From positions 186,001-250,000 of the forward strand of contig OX595993.1 in the NCBI GenBank assembly GCA_951394045.1: DNA of 64,000 nt, read 5' to 3'. Position 1 is the stretch's first letter. Each line of letters begins with the position of its first letter. The stretch comes from Nitzschia sp. DOCU1. Its lineage: Eukaryota; Bacillariophyta; Bacillariophyceae; Bacillariales; Bacillariaceae. Shown here one piece after another: positions 50,167 to 60,100 of the stretch. The notes below the pieces were generated by a model, which saw only the letters and a program-made list of their open reading frames with translations, did not search any database and was not told where the DNA came from. Made by a program: the position numbers and the translations under genes.

Positions 50167-51527
50167 CATTATTTCTAAAGATAGTATTTTGTGGTGTATT
50201 CATGCAAGAGTTTGGCAGCTAGAGTCAAACGATTCGATTTTGGTAATTAGAGTCAAAATATCACCGTGGTACACTTTTGACGAAGGCTACGAAAACAACA
50301 GTCATTGCTGAACAAGCCATAGCTGGTTGGATTTACGTCTTACCTGGCGTAGAATTATGTACCACTCGTAAAAAATGTACCAGAGGCCTCGTAGCCTGCC
50401 TCCACTTCTCACAAACCACGACTTTTTCATTCCAACCCACAACAACGCAACACGATCATTTCATTTCGACACATTCAATTCAATCATCGCTGAACCTGAT
50501 GCCACCACTACTCCTACCCCTCCCATGGAACAAAGGAAGAACACTTTGATGTTGTGGCAGCCGGAAAGGAATATTTCAATGATGCTGCTTCACTCGGAGA
50601 CAGCTTTACAACTCTACAACCAACCCATCTTGGCGGGACAACCGTCATTGGCTATTTTATTCTTTTGCCGTTCAAGTCCTTTGACCAGCTGCTTCATTTA
50701 TCCCATTAGCCAACTAACCAACCGACAACGCAACTGCCTTTGGCTTCAAGATGAAGTGTTCATTCTCGGATTGTATACCTCGGATAAGCTCTTCATGTTG
50801 AGTCCAGCTTTGCTTTGGAAAAGCTCTTGACGCAACTTTTAATTCATGCTTTCCAGGTTTGAGACCATCATAATGATTGAAATATACTCTCTTCTCTTAT
50901 GATCAAGCTCCGTCTCAAGGGAAAACCATTGTGTCTTTGCCATTGACTTTTATTGCCAAAAGTTTCCACTCCAACATATGACTCCCGGCGCCAATTTTCT
51001 TCTCTGCCTCGCTTGGTGAAAGTTCCACTTTCCGGTCTTCAATCTGGCTTTGATAGGCTCAGCTAAGTGCAGTGGCATTGCGTACTTCAATTTTGGATTC
51101 CAAAAGCACAAGCCTATCACCAGTATTTGCTGATCACTCCATGCCACCAATCGATGAAGATCTCTGATGTGTACAAGCCTTCGTTGCCCAAAGAGACACA
51201 AGCTTTTTACCAAGGTTTGAATTTGATATCTGAGCTCTTCTTTTTCAGTACGAAGGGCGGCAGTTTTCCTTGCTCTCGTGGAGAAAGTACTACTGCTGGT
51301 GGTGCTGCGCCAAGAAACTTGCTCCTTGGCCGGACTTCTTGGTAACTATGACGGGGTATCGCCAACCACAAAGCTTAAAATACTAGTCTATTTTGCTATC
51401 CGATGGTACTGCTAGCAAGCGATCTCAAGGAGAGACGGCGAAGGCGTCACTTTGCTTCCCTCTGCTGCTATCATACTCGACTACTGCTACTGCCATTGTT
51501 GGGAGACATCGCTGCAACAGAATAAGA
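50167..51527. other. no recognisable gene
   Basis: Several short frames (50277-50549, 50375-50830, 51067-51345 on plus; 50950-51213 on minus) show no domain or consistent coding pattern. Confidence 0.4.
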
Positions 51528-51606
51528 TTCCCAGGATACCGTAGAACAAGTTTTGGATTGTTGAGAGTGTCATTGGATGAAAAGTTGCTCTACGGTATCC
51601 TGGGAA
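51528..51606. repeat. inverted repeat, 18-bp perfect arms
   Basis: 51528-51545 is exactly complementary to 51589-51606, with a further CAA/TTG block after one mismatch and TTTT/AAAA beyond; the loop is about 40 nt. It resembles the hairpin at 50084 in size but not in sequence. Confidence 0.8.
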
Positions 51607-51852
51607 CATCATCCAAGCTCAGTTTCTCGACTTCCTTCTCAACTGTTCTATTAGAATTTCGTCGTGCTAGTTTTGCTCGCGCCCTGGCGGGCAGGCTCGA
51701 TTTGACGTCACCTGGTGGGCTGCTGTAGAATTCTACGCGGGGTATTCGGAATCTCCGCCCAGCCGTACAACAACAAACAAATCCTATGACACGACGGGTC
51801 CCAAGCTTGAGTTATTCACTTGGCTTTGCCGTTGCCTGGATGATCATGAGAG

Positions 51853-52156
51853 TGTCGGGAAATTGACATCCTTGATGTCAGTGTCAGGAAATTGACATCC
51901 TTGACGTTGCTGACATCAACTCCTCTTTCTTCAGCCAATTACATTTTATATTTCGATACAAGTCAAATCTTACGTATTCTCGTACAAGACAATGACATCA
52001 ATCATTTCGGACATCAAAAACAAGAAGCGAGAAATTAATTTATAGTTTTCACATCTATCAACAACGCTTTTACCAGCATCTTTCTTTCTTACCTTTATCC
52101 TTTGCTCGGCAACTTTCCATCGCTAGCATTAGAACTGATTACAACGGTTCCTCGCA
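51853..52156 (+). repeat. 5' LTR of Copia-A
   Basis: 304 bp, TGTCGGG...CTCGCA, with TG/CA ends. Its start (TGTCGGGAAATTGACATCCT) recurs at 63920. The first 58 bases are a tandem pair of 29-bp units, the second starting TGTCAGGAAATTGACATCC. The 3' border is set by the primer site directly following. Confidence 0.85.
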
Positions 52157-52171
52157 GGTTATGAGCCCAAG
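52157..52171 (+). promoter_or_regulatory. primer-binding site, tRNA-Met(i) anticodon arm type
   Basis: GGTTATGAGCCCAAG directly follows the LTR. It is complementary to a GGGCUCAUAACC-type sequence, the anticodon arm of initiator tRNA-Met (CAU anticodon), rather than to a tRNA 3' end. Drosophila copia is known to be primed by a half-tRNA of this kind; use here is inferred. Confidence 0.7.
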
Positions 52172-52244
52172 TTTCTGGCAGTAACTTCCTCGTTTGCAAC
52201 GCATTACAAGCTTCAAAATTGTCTCTACAAGATCTTGATCAAGA

Positions 52245-53696
52245 ATGGTAACCCAGACCAGAACGGGAGTCATTGCCGCGGCATCCACCACGGCAAACGC
52301 ACCAGCCGCTGCTCCGACGGCTGCTCCGACTGCTGCTCCAGCTGCCCCCCCTGCAGCGGGTGGTGGCGGCGGTGGCGGCGGTGGTGGTGGGCCTCCTGGT
52401 GGCGGTGGCGGTGGTGGAGGTGGACCTCCTCCAGCTAATCCAGTCCAGAATCCTCCTCCAGTCCCTCCACAACGAATCCTTCTCACTCCATGGGATGGAG
52501 AAATCGACTTGACTACTCGTCATGGTCAAAGAATGTGGGAAGGAAGGAATTGAGGAATTGAGGCGATGGATAGAAAATTCACGGGAACCGCGAAGGATCT
52601 TCCCCGTTTCATGGGTGATCTCAAAGTGCGCGTTCTCAAGTGCCGCTACAACTACATCGTTCGTTTCGGCAATCTGAGCCTCTTGTCCGACCATGGACAG
52701 ATTCCATTGACCACTGTTCGAGATGCTCGTGATGCCTACAAGGCTAAAGGCGCCCCCGCAACCTTGGCGGAGGCTCAAGAGGGAATTCATCGTCTGATGA
52801 TGTTCCACTTTCTTTACGATTCGTTGGAAAATTACCCTCTCAAGAAGATTCAAAATCAACTGGACGACATTAATGAGGATGGCCCTATGTTGTTAAAGGT
52901 CATTCTGAAGTCGACTTTTACTGCTACAAATGCGACCACGTTCTCGATCAAAGAAAAACTCTTCAATTTGGATATGAAGAGGTACAAGCACAACGTTCAA
53001 GCCTTGAATCAGGACGTTCGTGAAAAAATGGTCGATCTCGTCGCGGCAGGTCACAGAGCCGACGATACCGAGCTCGTGATCAATTTGTTTCGTGCCTACA
53101 ATACAAGCACAAACGAGGACTTCAAGACAGCTGTGGCTTTCTGGCGTAATCAGTGGGAAACTAACGAGTTCACAGATCCTGAAGTTCTCATGGAAAAGGC
53201 TGACGAGAAGTACACTTTGCTCCGCGACTTTGGGTCCTGGGGAAAGAAGTCAGCAAAAGACGAGCAAATTGTCGCTTTGACCTCACAGATCAAATCCCTC
53301 AAAGATGGTGCCTCTTCGAAGCAAAAGAAGGGCACCGGTGGTAGCAACAAGGGGTCTAGCAACACGGAACATAAACTCTCGTGGAAAAAGGATTGCTCTC
53401 TCTCCACTACTCAGGAGCTGGAGCGAAATGATAAGACTTATAAACGGTGCACTGGACCTGGACACGGTGGTACCGCAATGTGGGTACTCCACGACCCTGG
53501 AACTTGCAAAGACTATGGTAAAGAAAAGAAATCCAAGTCGAACAAGGTCACTTTCAAGGAAAATGGCGACGACGCTGGCGCAACCGGATACAATAAAACA
53601 GCTTTGACCGGAATGATCAAGCGCAACAACAAAGATCTTTCTGACGATGAGGTCACTTCCAAGCTCGAGGCCATCATGGCCGTCATGCAGTCCTGA
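52245..53696 (+). pseudogene. Copia-A gag with one in-frame TGA
   Basis: The ATG at 52245 opens a frame of 483 codons interrupted only by TGA at codon 103 (52551-52553), beside a short GGAATTGA duplication. The N-terminus is alanine-rich, then a Gly/Pro-rich low-complexity segment (about residues 40-65), then the conserved copia gag entry LTPWDGEIDLTTRHGQ. The body continues as MDRKFTGTAKDLPRFMGDL and is helical to about 390. A variant zinc-binding segment (C, H and C in RCTGPGHGGTAMWVLHDPGT) is at about 405-425. The stop TGA at 53694-53696 is in frame with pol 21 nt downstream. The codon 103 stop may be a recent mutation or a further readthrough site. Confidence 0.8.
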
Positions 53697-53717
53697 AGGG
53701 GACGCCTGTGGGAAGCC

Positions 53718-55346
53718 ATGGTGGCATCCTGCAGGCTCATCTGGCGACTAGCCTGGCTAGTCTGTATCTTTATGAAGCTTTGTGTATTTGCGCATTTTAA
53801 CGTGGGTGAACCAAATCCGTATATGGTTTACTCATTGTTTTCGAGACACAAGCATGCTCCACGAAAGATCAGGCCAGCCCGTCGGCCCCCGATATCAATT
53901 TGTACACTATCTGAGACCTACTGTGTCCTTTCGCACATCAGATTGCGAGTAAGCTTTTTGGTTCTGATACCATGGCTTGCGACAGTGATTGCGGATGATT
54001 GTCAAGTCATGAACGAGTTATCACCTTGCTCTGTTCTAGAACCCATTTTGTTATTTCTTCTCGTTGGATCGTGTCTCCTTTACCGGCGACCGCCCGACAA
54101 ATTGTTTGCCCTGCCAAGCGACATTATTATCGCTGTGGCTCCTAAAGGGGCAAACATTCGAAGATTTCTGCGCATTATCGTTTTCTCGATTCTGACTTTT
54201 CTCCTGACGAGCCAATTGCCCGACATTTCATTCCAAGGACTGTTCAAAGTATCGAAGGCTCGGCACTCAAGCTGTGAACATGAACATTGCGCATTCATGG
54301 CAATGCTTGAAAAGGAGAGCTCGCCCCGCTTGATCGGTGACTGGGACTCTGACTCCATTCCAATAGTTGTCGACTCGGCCAGCTCCGCCTCCATGACACC
54401 GTTCAAAAGTGACTTGCGGAACATCAGACCTTACAAGTCATTGGTAACAGGTTTTGGTGCAAGCAATATTACGCATGTTGGCGAGGTATCTTGGTGTGTT
54501 AAGGACATCAACGGCAACAACGTCTATCTCGAAGACGATACTTGCTACTATGCTCCAAACGCTCCGTATCGGTTGCTCTGCCCACACAACTGGAAAAAAT
54601 GTCGCAACAAGAAGCGATACGAGGCGGGAGAAACAGAGGGAGATCAGGCAACTTTCATGCTATCCCCCGATGACTTGGACGATGACTACGTTCTATCTTG
54701 GAATCGTGGAAAAACCCTGGTGACGTGCAAGATTGATCCTTCGAACAATCTGCCTACTGTTTACACTACGGGCGAATATCGCGAGTTCAAGACCTTTGTT
54801 TCGGCATTCCAAGCCTTCCCGAACGTTATCGAGGATGATGATGACGACGAAATGGGAGAAGCTATGTCAATTGCTGCGGATTCTGACGACGACACCGTTC
54901 AGGATCATGACGCAGAGAGCTTCGCAACACCGTCGAAAGCAAAGAGGGTGGATTTTTCTGTGGGTCCGAATCAAAAGGAACCAACTGTTTCGATCGATGA
55001 TCCGATTACTCATCGAGACGAAGAGCTCTTTCTTTCCTGGCATCTCAAGCTCGGTCATGCCCCATATCAATATATTCGTTGGGCTGCCGAACTTGGAATC
55101 CTGCCACCCAAGCTGAAGAAAATACGGAACGTCGTATGCCCTGCATGCATGTATGGCAAGCAGAAGCGACGACCGTGGCGAACTAAAGGGTCGGCAGAAC
55201 AACAAGGAAAGATCAAAAAGGCAACTCAACCAGGCGAATGCGTCTCGGTTGATCAATTAATTTCCGGCGTTCCAGGTCTCGTGGGACAAACGACTGGTAA
55301 ATTGACGAAGAGTCGATACATGGTGGCTACGATTTTTGTGGACCAC
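53718..55346 (+). CDS. Copia-A pol part 1: membrane-like N-terminus, protease, integrase start
   Basis: In frame with gag after one TGA. Residues 1-200 are unusual: hydrophobic segments at about 4-27, 78-94, 104-122 and 151-167. The protease follows (IPIVVDSASSASMTPF at 214-229), with the active site as DSA instead of DSG or DTG. Integrase begins with the HHCC finger HLKLGH...VCPACMYGKQK and the first catalytic Asp in VSVDQLIS. The frame is cut at IFVDH by Gypsy-2 and resumes at 61076 as YSDLDCVHVQ without loss of frame. The open frame continues by chance into the Gypsy-2 LTR to 55448. Confidence 0.88.
55343..55346. repeat. target site duplication of Gypsy-2 (left)
   Basis: CCAC before the left LTR, repeated at 61072-61075; if the LTR is taken as one base shorter at its right end the duplication is ACCAC. 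Confidence 0.85.
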
Positions 55347-55877
55347 TGCAGTACACTGCTTTACACGTCGACTCCTTCGAATGATTGTAGTCCAATAATA
55401 TTAGTCTATTTAGTCATGTGTGACATCATGTGTGATGACGTAGCATGACGAAAGCGTTGCGCGCGGACGCGAACGCTAGGCCGGTCTCGGACATCGTCGG
55501 ACAAGGCCCATACCTATTGACGTCACCGACGACGTGACGTTGCATGACGCAGGCATCGCGCATGACTCCAGCTAGTCGAATGCCGATGAGATCCTAGTGT
55601 CAATGCCACCTAAGATCTGGCACCTCGATGACATCGAGGTAGCTATACTTTATTCCAGAGTAGCTGACGACGTCCAAAGAACCCTAGTACAACGTCGTAG
55701 CTAGTCTACTACAAGATGCATCAACCTCCTGTTCGGATTGTTGTCGATGCATGTCAAAGGTCTCGACTCTACTAGAACTACGAGAGCCTACGAGACAACT
55801 TGCATGAGAAATACATCTAGTTTTTAACCTAGCCATAATTTTCACAACCTTTTCGATCCTACAAACGACGTAGTGCA
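55347..55877 (+). repeat. 5' LTR of Gypsy-2
   Basis: 531 bp, TGCAGTACACTG...GTAGTGCA. It is matched by 60540-61071 and, more distantly, by the reverse strand of 35100-35633. Confidence 0.95.
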
Positions 55878-55878
55878 T

Positions 55879-55890
55879 AGTGTTAACACT
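55879..55890 (+). other. palindrome at primer-site position of Gypsy-2
   Basis: AGTGTTAACACT, a perfect 12-bp palindrome one base after the 5' LTR, matching the arrangement in Gypsy-1 (12642-12653). Confidence 0.6.
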
Positions 55891-55928
55891 CCACGACAAT
55901 CGTCGTGATCAAGATCAATTTACTCAAG

Positions 55929-57104
55929 ATGAAGCTCTCTAACGCAACCGTTGCCGCCGCCGCGGCTATTCCTCGCCATGACATGTCGAGAAAAGGTTTT
56001 CAACGAGCCCCAATCCCTATTCAACGTGAACCTGAAGTTGCAGTGAACAAGGAAAAGCTGGTTACCTTCAAGTGTCGCAATGTTCCTGAAGATCCAACCT
56101 CCACTCAGTTCGAACTGTCGATTCTTCCGTTCAACGGCGACGAGTCGCCTGAAACTTGGTTTCGCCTCCAAGAAAAGGCCAAAAAGGTGATCAACGGTCA
56201 GCACCTGACTACCGGTCCGCAAAAGTATGAGTTTTACCGCCGTATCCTCTCCGGAAAGGCCCTCGCCAAGTTCGAGGAAACCGCAGCGACCGCTGGGAAC
56301 GAAACAAGTGCAAATTTGAAAATCGTCCTCCAAGGAGTGACTAACTACGTTCTCCCGGCTCGCGTACTTCAGACCCAGAAACGTTACATGCGCCGTTTGT
56401 GTCGCAAGCCTCCTGAGATGTCGATGAAGGAATATATCAGCCGCTTCCAGCAACTCAACAGCTACTTGGTGATGTTTGACAGCACTCGTGGAGCAGCCAA
56501 CAAGCTTCCCAACGACGAGATCATTGAGCATGCAGAATTCGCCATTCCCGCCAGTTGGCGTCAACAGATGATCCTGCAGGGTTTCGAGCCGATTGACCAC
56601 ACTTTGGACGAGTTTACCCAGTTCTGCGAGCGCCTCGAATTCACCGAAAAATTGCACGAAACTCACCACGTCCGTAAGCAGAAGCCAGATGGCAACCATC
56701 CTCCGAAGGGGAAGCGAGACCCGCGAATGGATCACTCGAAGCCCGCTATTAAGCGCGGCCCTAATGACAAGACTCCTCCCTTTAAATGTGCCTACCATGG
56801 CCCCAACTGGTCCCACAACACTGGGGACTGCAAGATGGTGGTGGCGCAGGCCCAGAAGATGGCTGCCGCCCATGGAAACTTCATCAAGAATGGCGATAAA
56901 AAGCCTCGTTACGGTAACCGCACTTGGGTTCGTGACGATGGCGGCGCCAACAAGAAAGAAGAACTACATGCCATGATCCAGAACATGGTCAAGGACGCGG
57001 TCAAGGACGAACGCAAGCGCAAGGCGATTGATCCACCCGACGAGGAAAACTTCAATGTGGACGAACTCTTGGCTAACCTTGTGGCTAGCGACGATGAAAA
57101 CTGA
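55929..57104 (+). CDS. Gypsy-2 gag (391 aa)
   Basis: The first ATG of the frame is at 55929. The N-terminus is alanine-rich and basic. A capsid-like helical region spans about residues 60-270, with SPETWFRLQEKAKK near its start, as in other gypsy gags. The basic C-terminus has a zinc-finger variant CAYHGPNWSHNTGDC (C-x2-H-x5-H-x4-C) near 290. It ends with TGA at 57102-57104; pol continues in the same frame with no other stop before its first ATG at 57141, so gag-pol could be made by readthrough of that TGA. Confidence 0.9.
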   Translation: MKLSNATVAAAAAIPRHDMSRKGFQRAPIPIQREPEVAVNKEKLVTFKCRNVPEDPTSTQFELSILPFNGDESPETWFRLQEKAKKVINGQHLTTGPQKYEFYRRILSGKALAKFEETAATAGNETSANLKIVLQGVTNYVLPARVLQTQKRYMRRLCRKPPEMSMKEYISRFQQLNSYLVMFDSTRGAANKLPNDEIIEHAEFAIPASWRQQMILQGFEPIDHTLDEFTQFCERLEFTEKLHETHHVRKQKPDGNHPPKGKRDPRMDHSKPAIKRGPNDKTPPFKCAYHGPNWSHNTGDCKMVVAQAQKMAAAHGNFIKNGDKKPRYGNRTWVRDDGGANKKEELHAMIQNMVKDAVKDERKRKAIDPPDEENFNVDELLANLVASDDEN

Positions 57105-57140
57105 AGGTGTGAGCGAGTTGTACACGAAAAATCTAGTTTA

Positions 57141-60100
57141 ATGCATAATCATAAGGACGAGTTATCCTATTACAAAATCTCTGAAAGAGTAGGTGGGAAA
57201 CGCAAAAATTGCGGATGTGACGAAGTTTTCGTTTTCCACGAGCAACACGATGGGGCACAACATGCGAGCCCATCCGTCTATATACCGTCCGAGCCGGGCG
57301 AGGTCTTCGCCTCATTGGACCAATGCATTAATTACCGTATCGCGGCGGAATCGCACGCGATAACGCGACTGTACAACCGGAGCTCACCAAAACGCCAGAA
57401 AACCGCGCCAGACGAAATTCCGTACTGTTTCGCGCAAATTAACACGCGCCTAGGCAAGGCCAAGGCGGCAGCGTTGACGACGCTACTAGACACCGGAGCA
57501 TCACGAGGACTGATCTCCGAGAAGCATGTCAGGAAACTACGTGTCAGGACGACACCATCGAGAACCACCTTCACGACAGCTGGAGGTGTCGTCGAGACAC
57601 ACCGTGAAGTAAAAATCCAGTTTAAACTTCCGGAATTTCATGCCAATAGGGTGATTGAATGGGTCTTCCAGGTGACATCCGACCTTGGCAACTACGACAT
57701 GATCATTGGCAGAGATCTTCTGCGAGAACTAGGTGTCAAGTTCGACTTCAAGACAAGGGAAGTCGAATGGGATTTAGCTGCTATAGCAATGAAGATATAT
57801 GGCGAGATGCCCAACGAAGACGCCTGGCAGGCCGACGCAGATGGTGGTGCCAAGTCTATTAAACAAATCTTAGACGCTAAATATGCCCCAGCGGACATTC
57901 CGCAGAAAATCTCCGAGATGGACCATCTGTCGGAAGAAGATAAATCCGCCCTCAAGACGCTTCTTCAGAAACATGAGACGCTCTTTGACGGCACGCTCGG
58001 CACTTGGAAAGGCGAGCCCTATGATATCGAGCTAAAGCCTAATGTCACGCCATATCATGCGAGGCCATATCCAGTGCCGAAGGCATATGAACAGACGCTA
58101 CGCGACGAGGTCGATCGCCTCTGCGCAGTCGGCGTACTAAAGAAAGTCAACCGCTCTGAATGGGCGGCACCGTCGTTCATCATACCAAAGAAGGACAAGA
58201 CGGTACGGTTCATAAACGACTTCCGCGAGCTCAACAAGCGAATCAAGTGGAAGCCATTCCCGCTACCAAAGATACAAGAGCTACTGTTAAAACTAGAAGG
58301 TTTTCAGTACGCTACTAGTTTAGACCTAAACATGGGCTACTACCATGTGGAACTTAGTCCGAACGCAAAGAAACTTTGCACTCTCGTCTTCCCATGGGGA
58401 AAATATGAGATGCAGCGACTACCTATGGGACTCAGCAATAGCCCCGATATCTTCCAGGAAAAGATGTCGTCGCTGTTCGCAGACCTAGAGTACATACGTA
58501 CGTACATAGACGATCTTCTAGTACTTACTAAGGGTAGTTACCTAGACCACCTAGAGAAACTCGACGTGGTACTACAACGTCTGAAAGACACGGGACTCAA
58601 GGTGAACATCAAGAAGTCCTTCTTCGCGAAAGCGGAGCTCGAATACCTTGGCTACTGGATTACCCGCGACGGCATCCAACCAGTAGCAACCAAAGTGCAA
58701 GCAATCCAAGCCATGCTCGCACCGCGCAATAAAAAGGAACTACGCGCTTTCATCGGTATCGTGAATTATTATCGCGACATGTGGGTGCGCCGTTCGCACA
58801 TCCTCGCCCCGCTCGCATCACTTACGTCGAAAACAGCTAAGTGGGAGTGGACCGGCGCGCACCAAGAGGCATTTGACACGATGAAGAAAATAATAAGTAA
58901 GGAGGTTCTCCTAACTTACCCGAACTTTCATCTACCGTTTGATATACATACTGACGCGAGCGACACGCAGCTTGGCGCGGTCATCTCGCAGAACGGTAAG
59001 CCTATCGCGTTCTATAGTCGCAAACTCAATCCCGCGCAGACACGGTATACCACTACCGAGCGGGAACTACTAGCTATTGTAGAAACACTCAAGGAGTTCC
59101 GTACGATTCTCCTAGGTCAACAGATTCGCGTCTACACCGACCACAAGAATCTAACCTATAAAAACTTCAATACTGAACGCGTTATGCGCTGGCGACTCAT
59201 CCTCGAAGAGTATGGTCCCGAACTTGTCTACGTTCGAGGTGAGACGAATGTAGTAGCGGACGCCCTTAGTCGACTTGGTAAGGACGAAAAGCCCTTTACC
59301 GAGGCCAATTTCGCAGAGTACTTTGGGGGCGATGAACTACCTGAAAGCGTCTTCCCCCTTACCTACAAGTACATTATGCGACATCAGCGAAAAGATACCG
59401 CGCTGCTCCAAAAGGCAGCGTCGGACAGTAGATATAGTGTAAAGGTTTTTCGTGGGGGCGGTAAGAAACGTCCTCTAGTAGTTAGAGATTGTAAGATAGT
59501 TATTCCGCAGTCACTCCAACGCCGATGCGTTGAGTGGTACCACGAGACACTGTGTCACCCGGGGGAGACCCGTACGGAGCACACGATTCGGCAGCATTTC
59601 TACTGGAAAGGACTGCGAACCGACGTCGTCGACATCTGCAAGAAATGCAGGTTGTGCCAATTAACAAAGCGCAAGACCCTTAAGTATGGGCACCTGCCAA
59701 TTAAGGAACCCGAGAGCGAACCCTGGGAAATCCTATGTGTCGATCTCATAGGCCCCTACTCGATTAACCAGGGTAAACGAAATAAGGGTAAACAGAAACA
59801 ACTCGAGCTTTGGTGCCTTACCATGATTGATCCGGCAACTGGCTGGTTTGAGATGGTTCGCGTACCAAATAAAGAGGCTTTTAGTATCGCCGAATTAGCC
59901 GAAAAGACGTGGTTCACAAGATACCCGTGGCCACAACAAGTTATTTATGACCGCGGCACGGAGTTCATGGGCGAATTCCGGCGAATGGTCAAGGAAGACT
60001 ATGGCGTGCTTGCGCGCCCAATCACTGCGAGAAACCCGCAGGCGAACGCAATACTCGAACGAGTACACCAAACTATCGGGAATATGATTCGTACGTTTGA

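Noticed and set aside
52239..52859. 206-codon minus-strand Ser/Arg/Thr-rich frame
   Set aside because: Antisense of the Gly/Pro-rich low-complexity part of Copia-A gag.
55920..56873. 317-codon minus-strand open frame
   Set aside because: Antisense of Gypsy-2 gag; no motif of its own.
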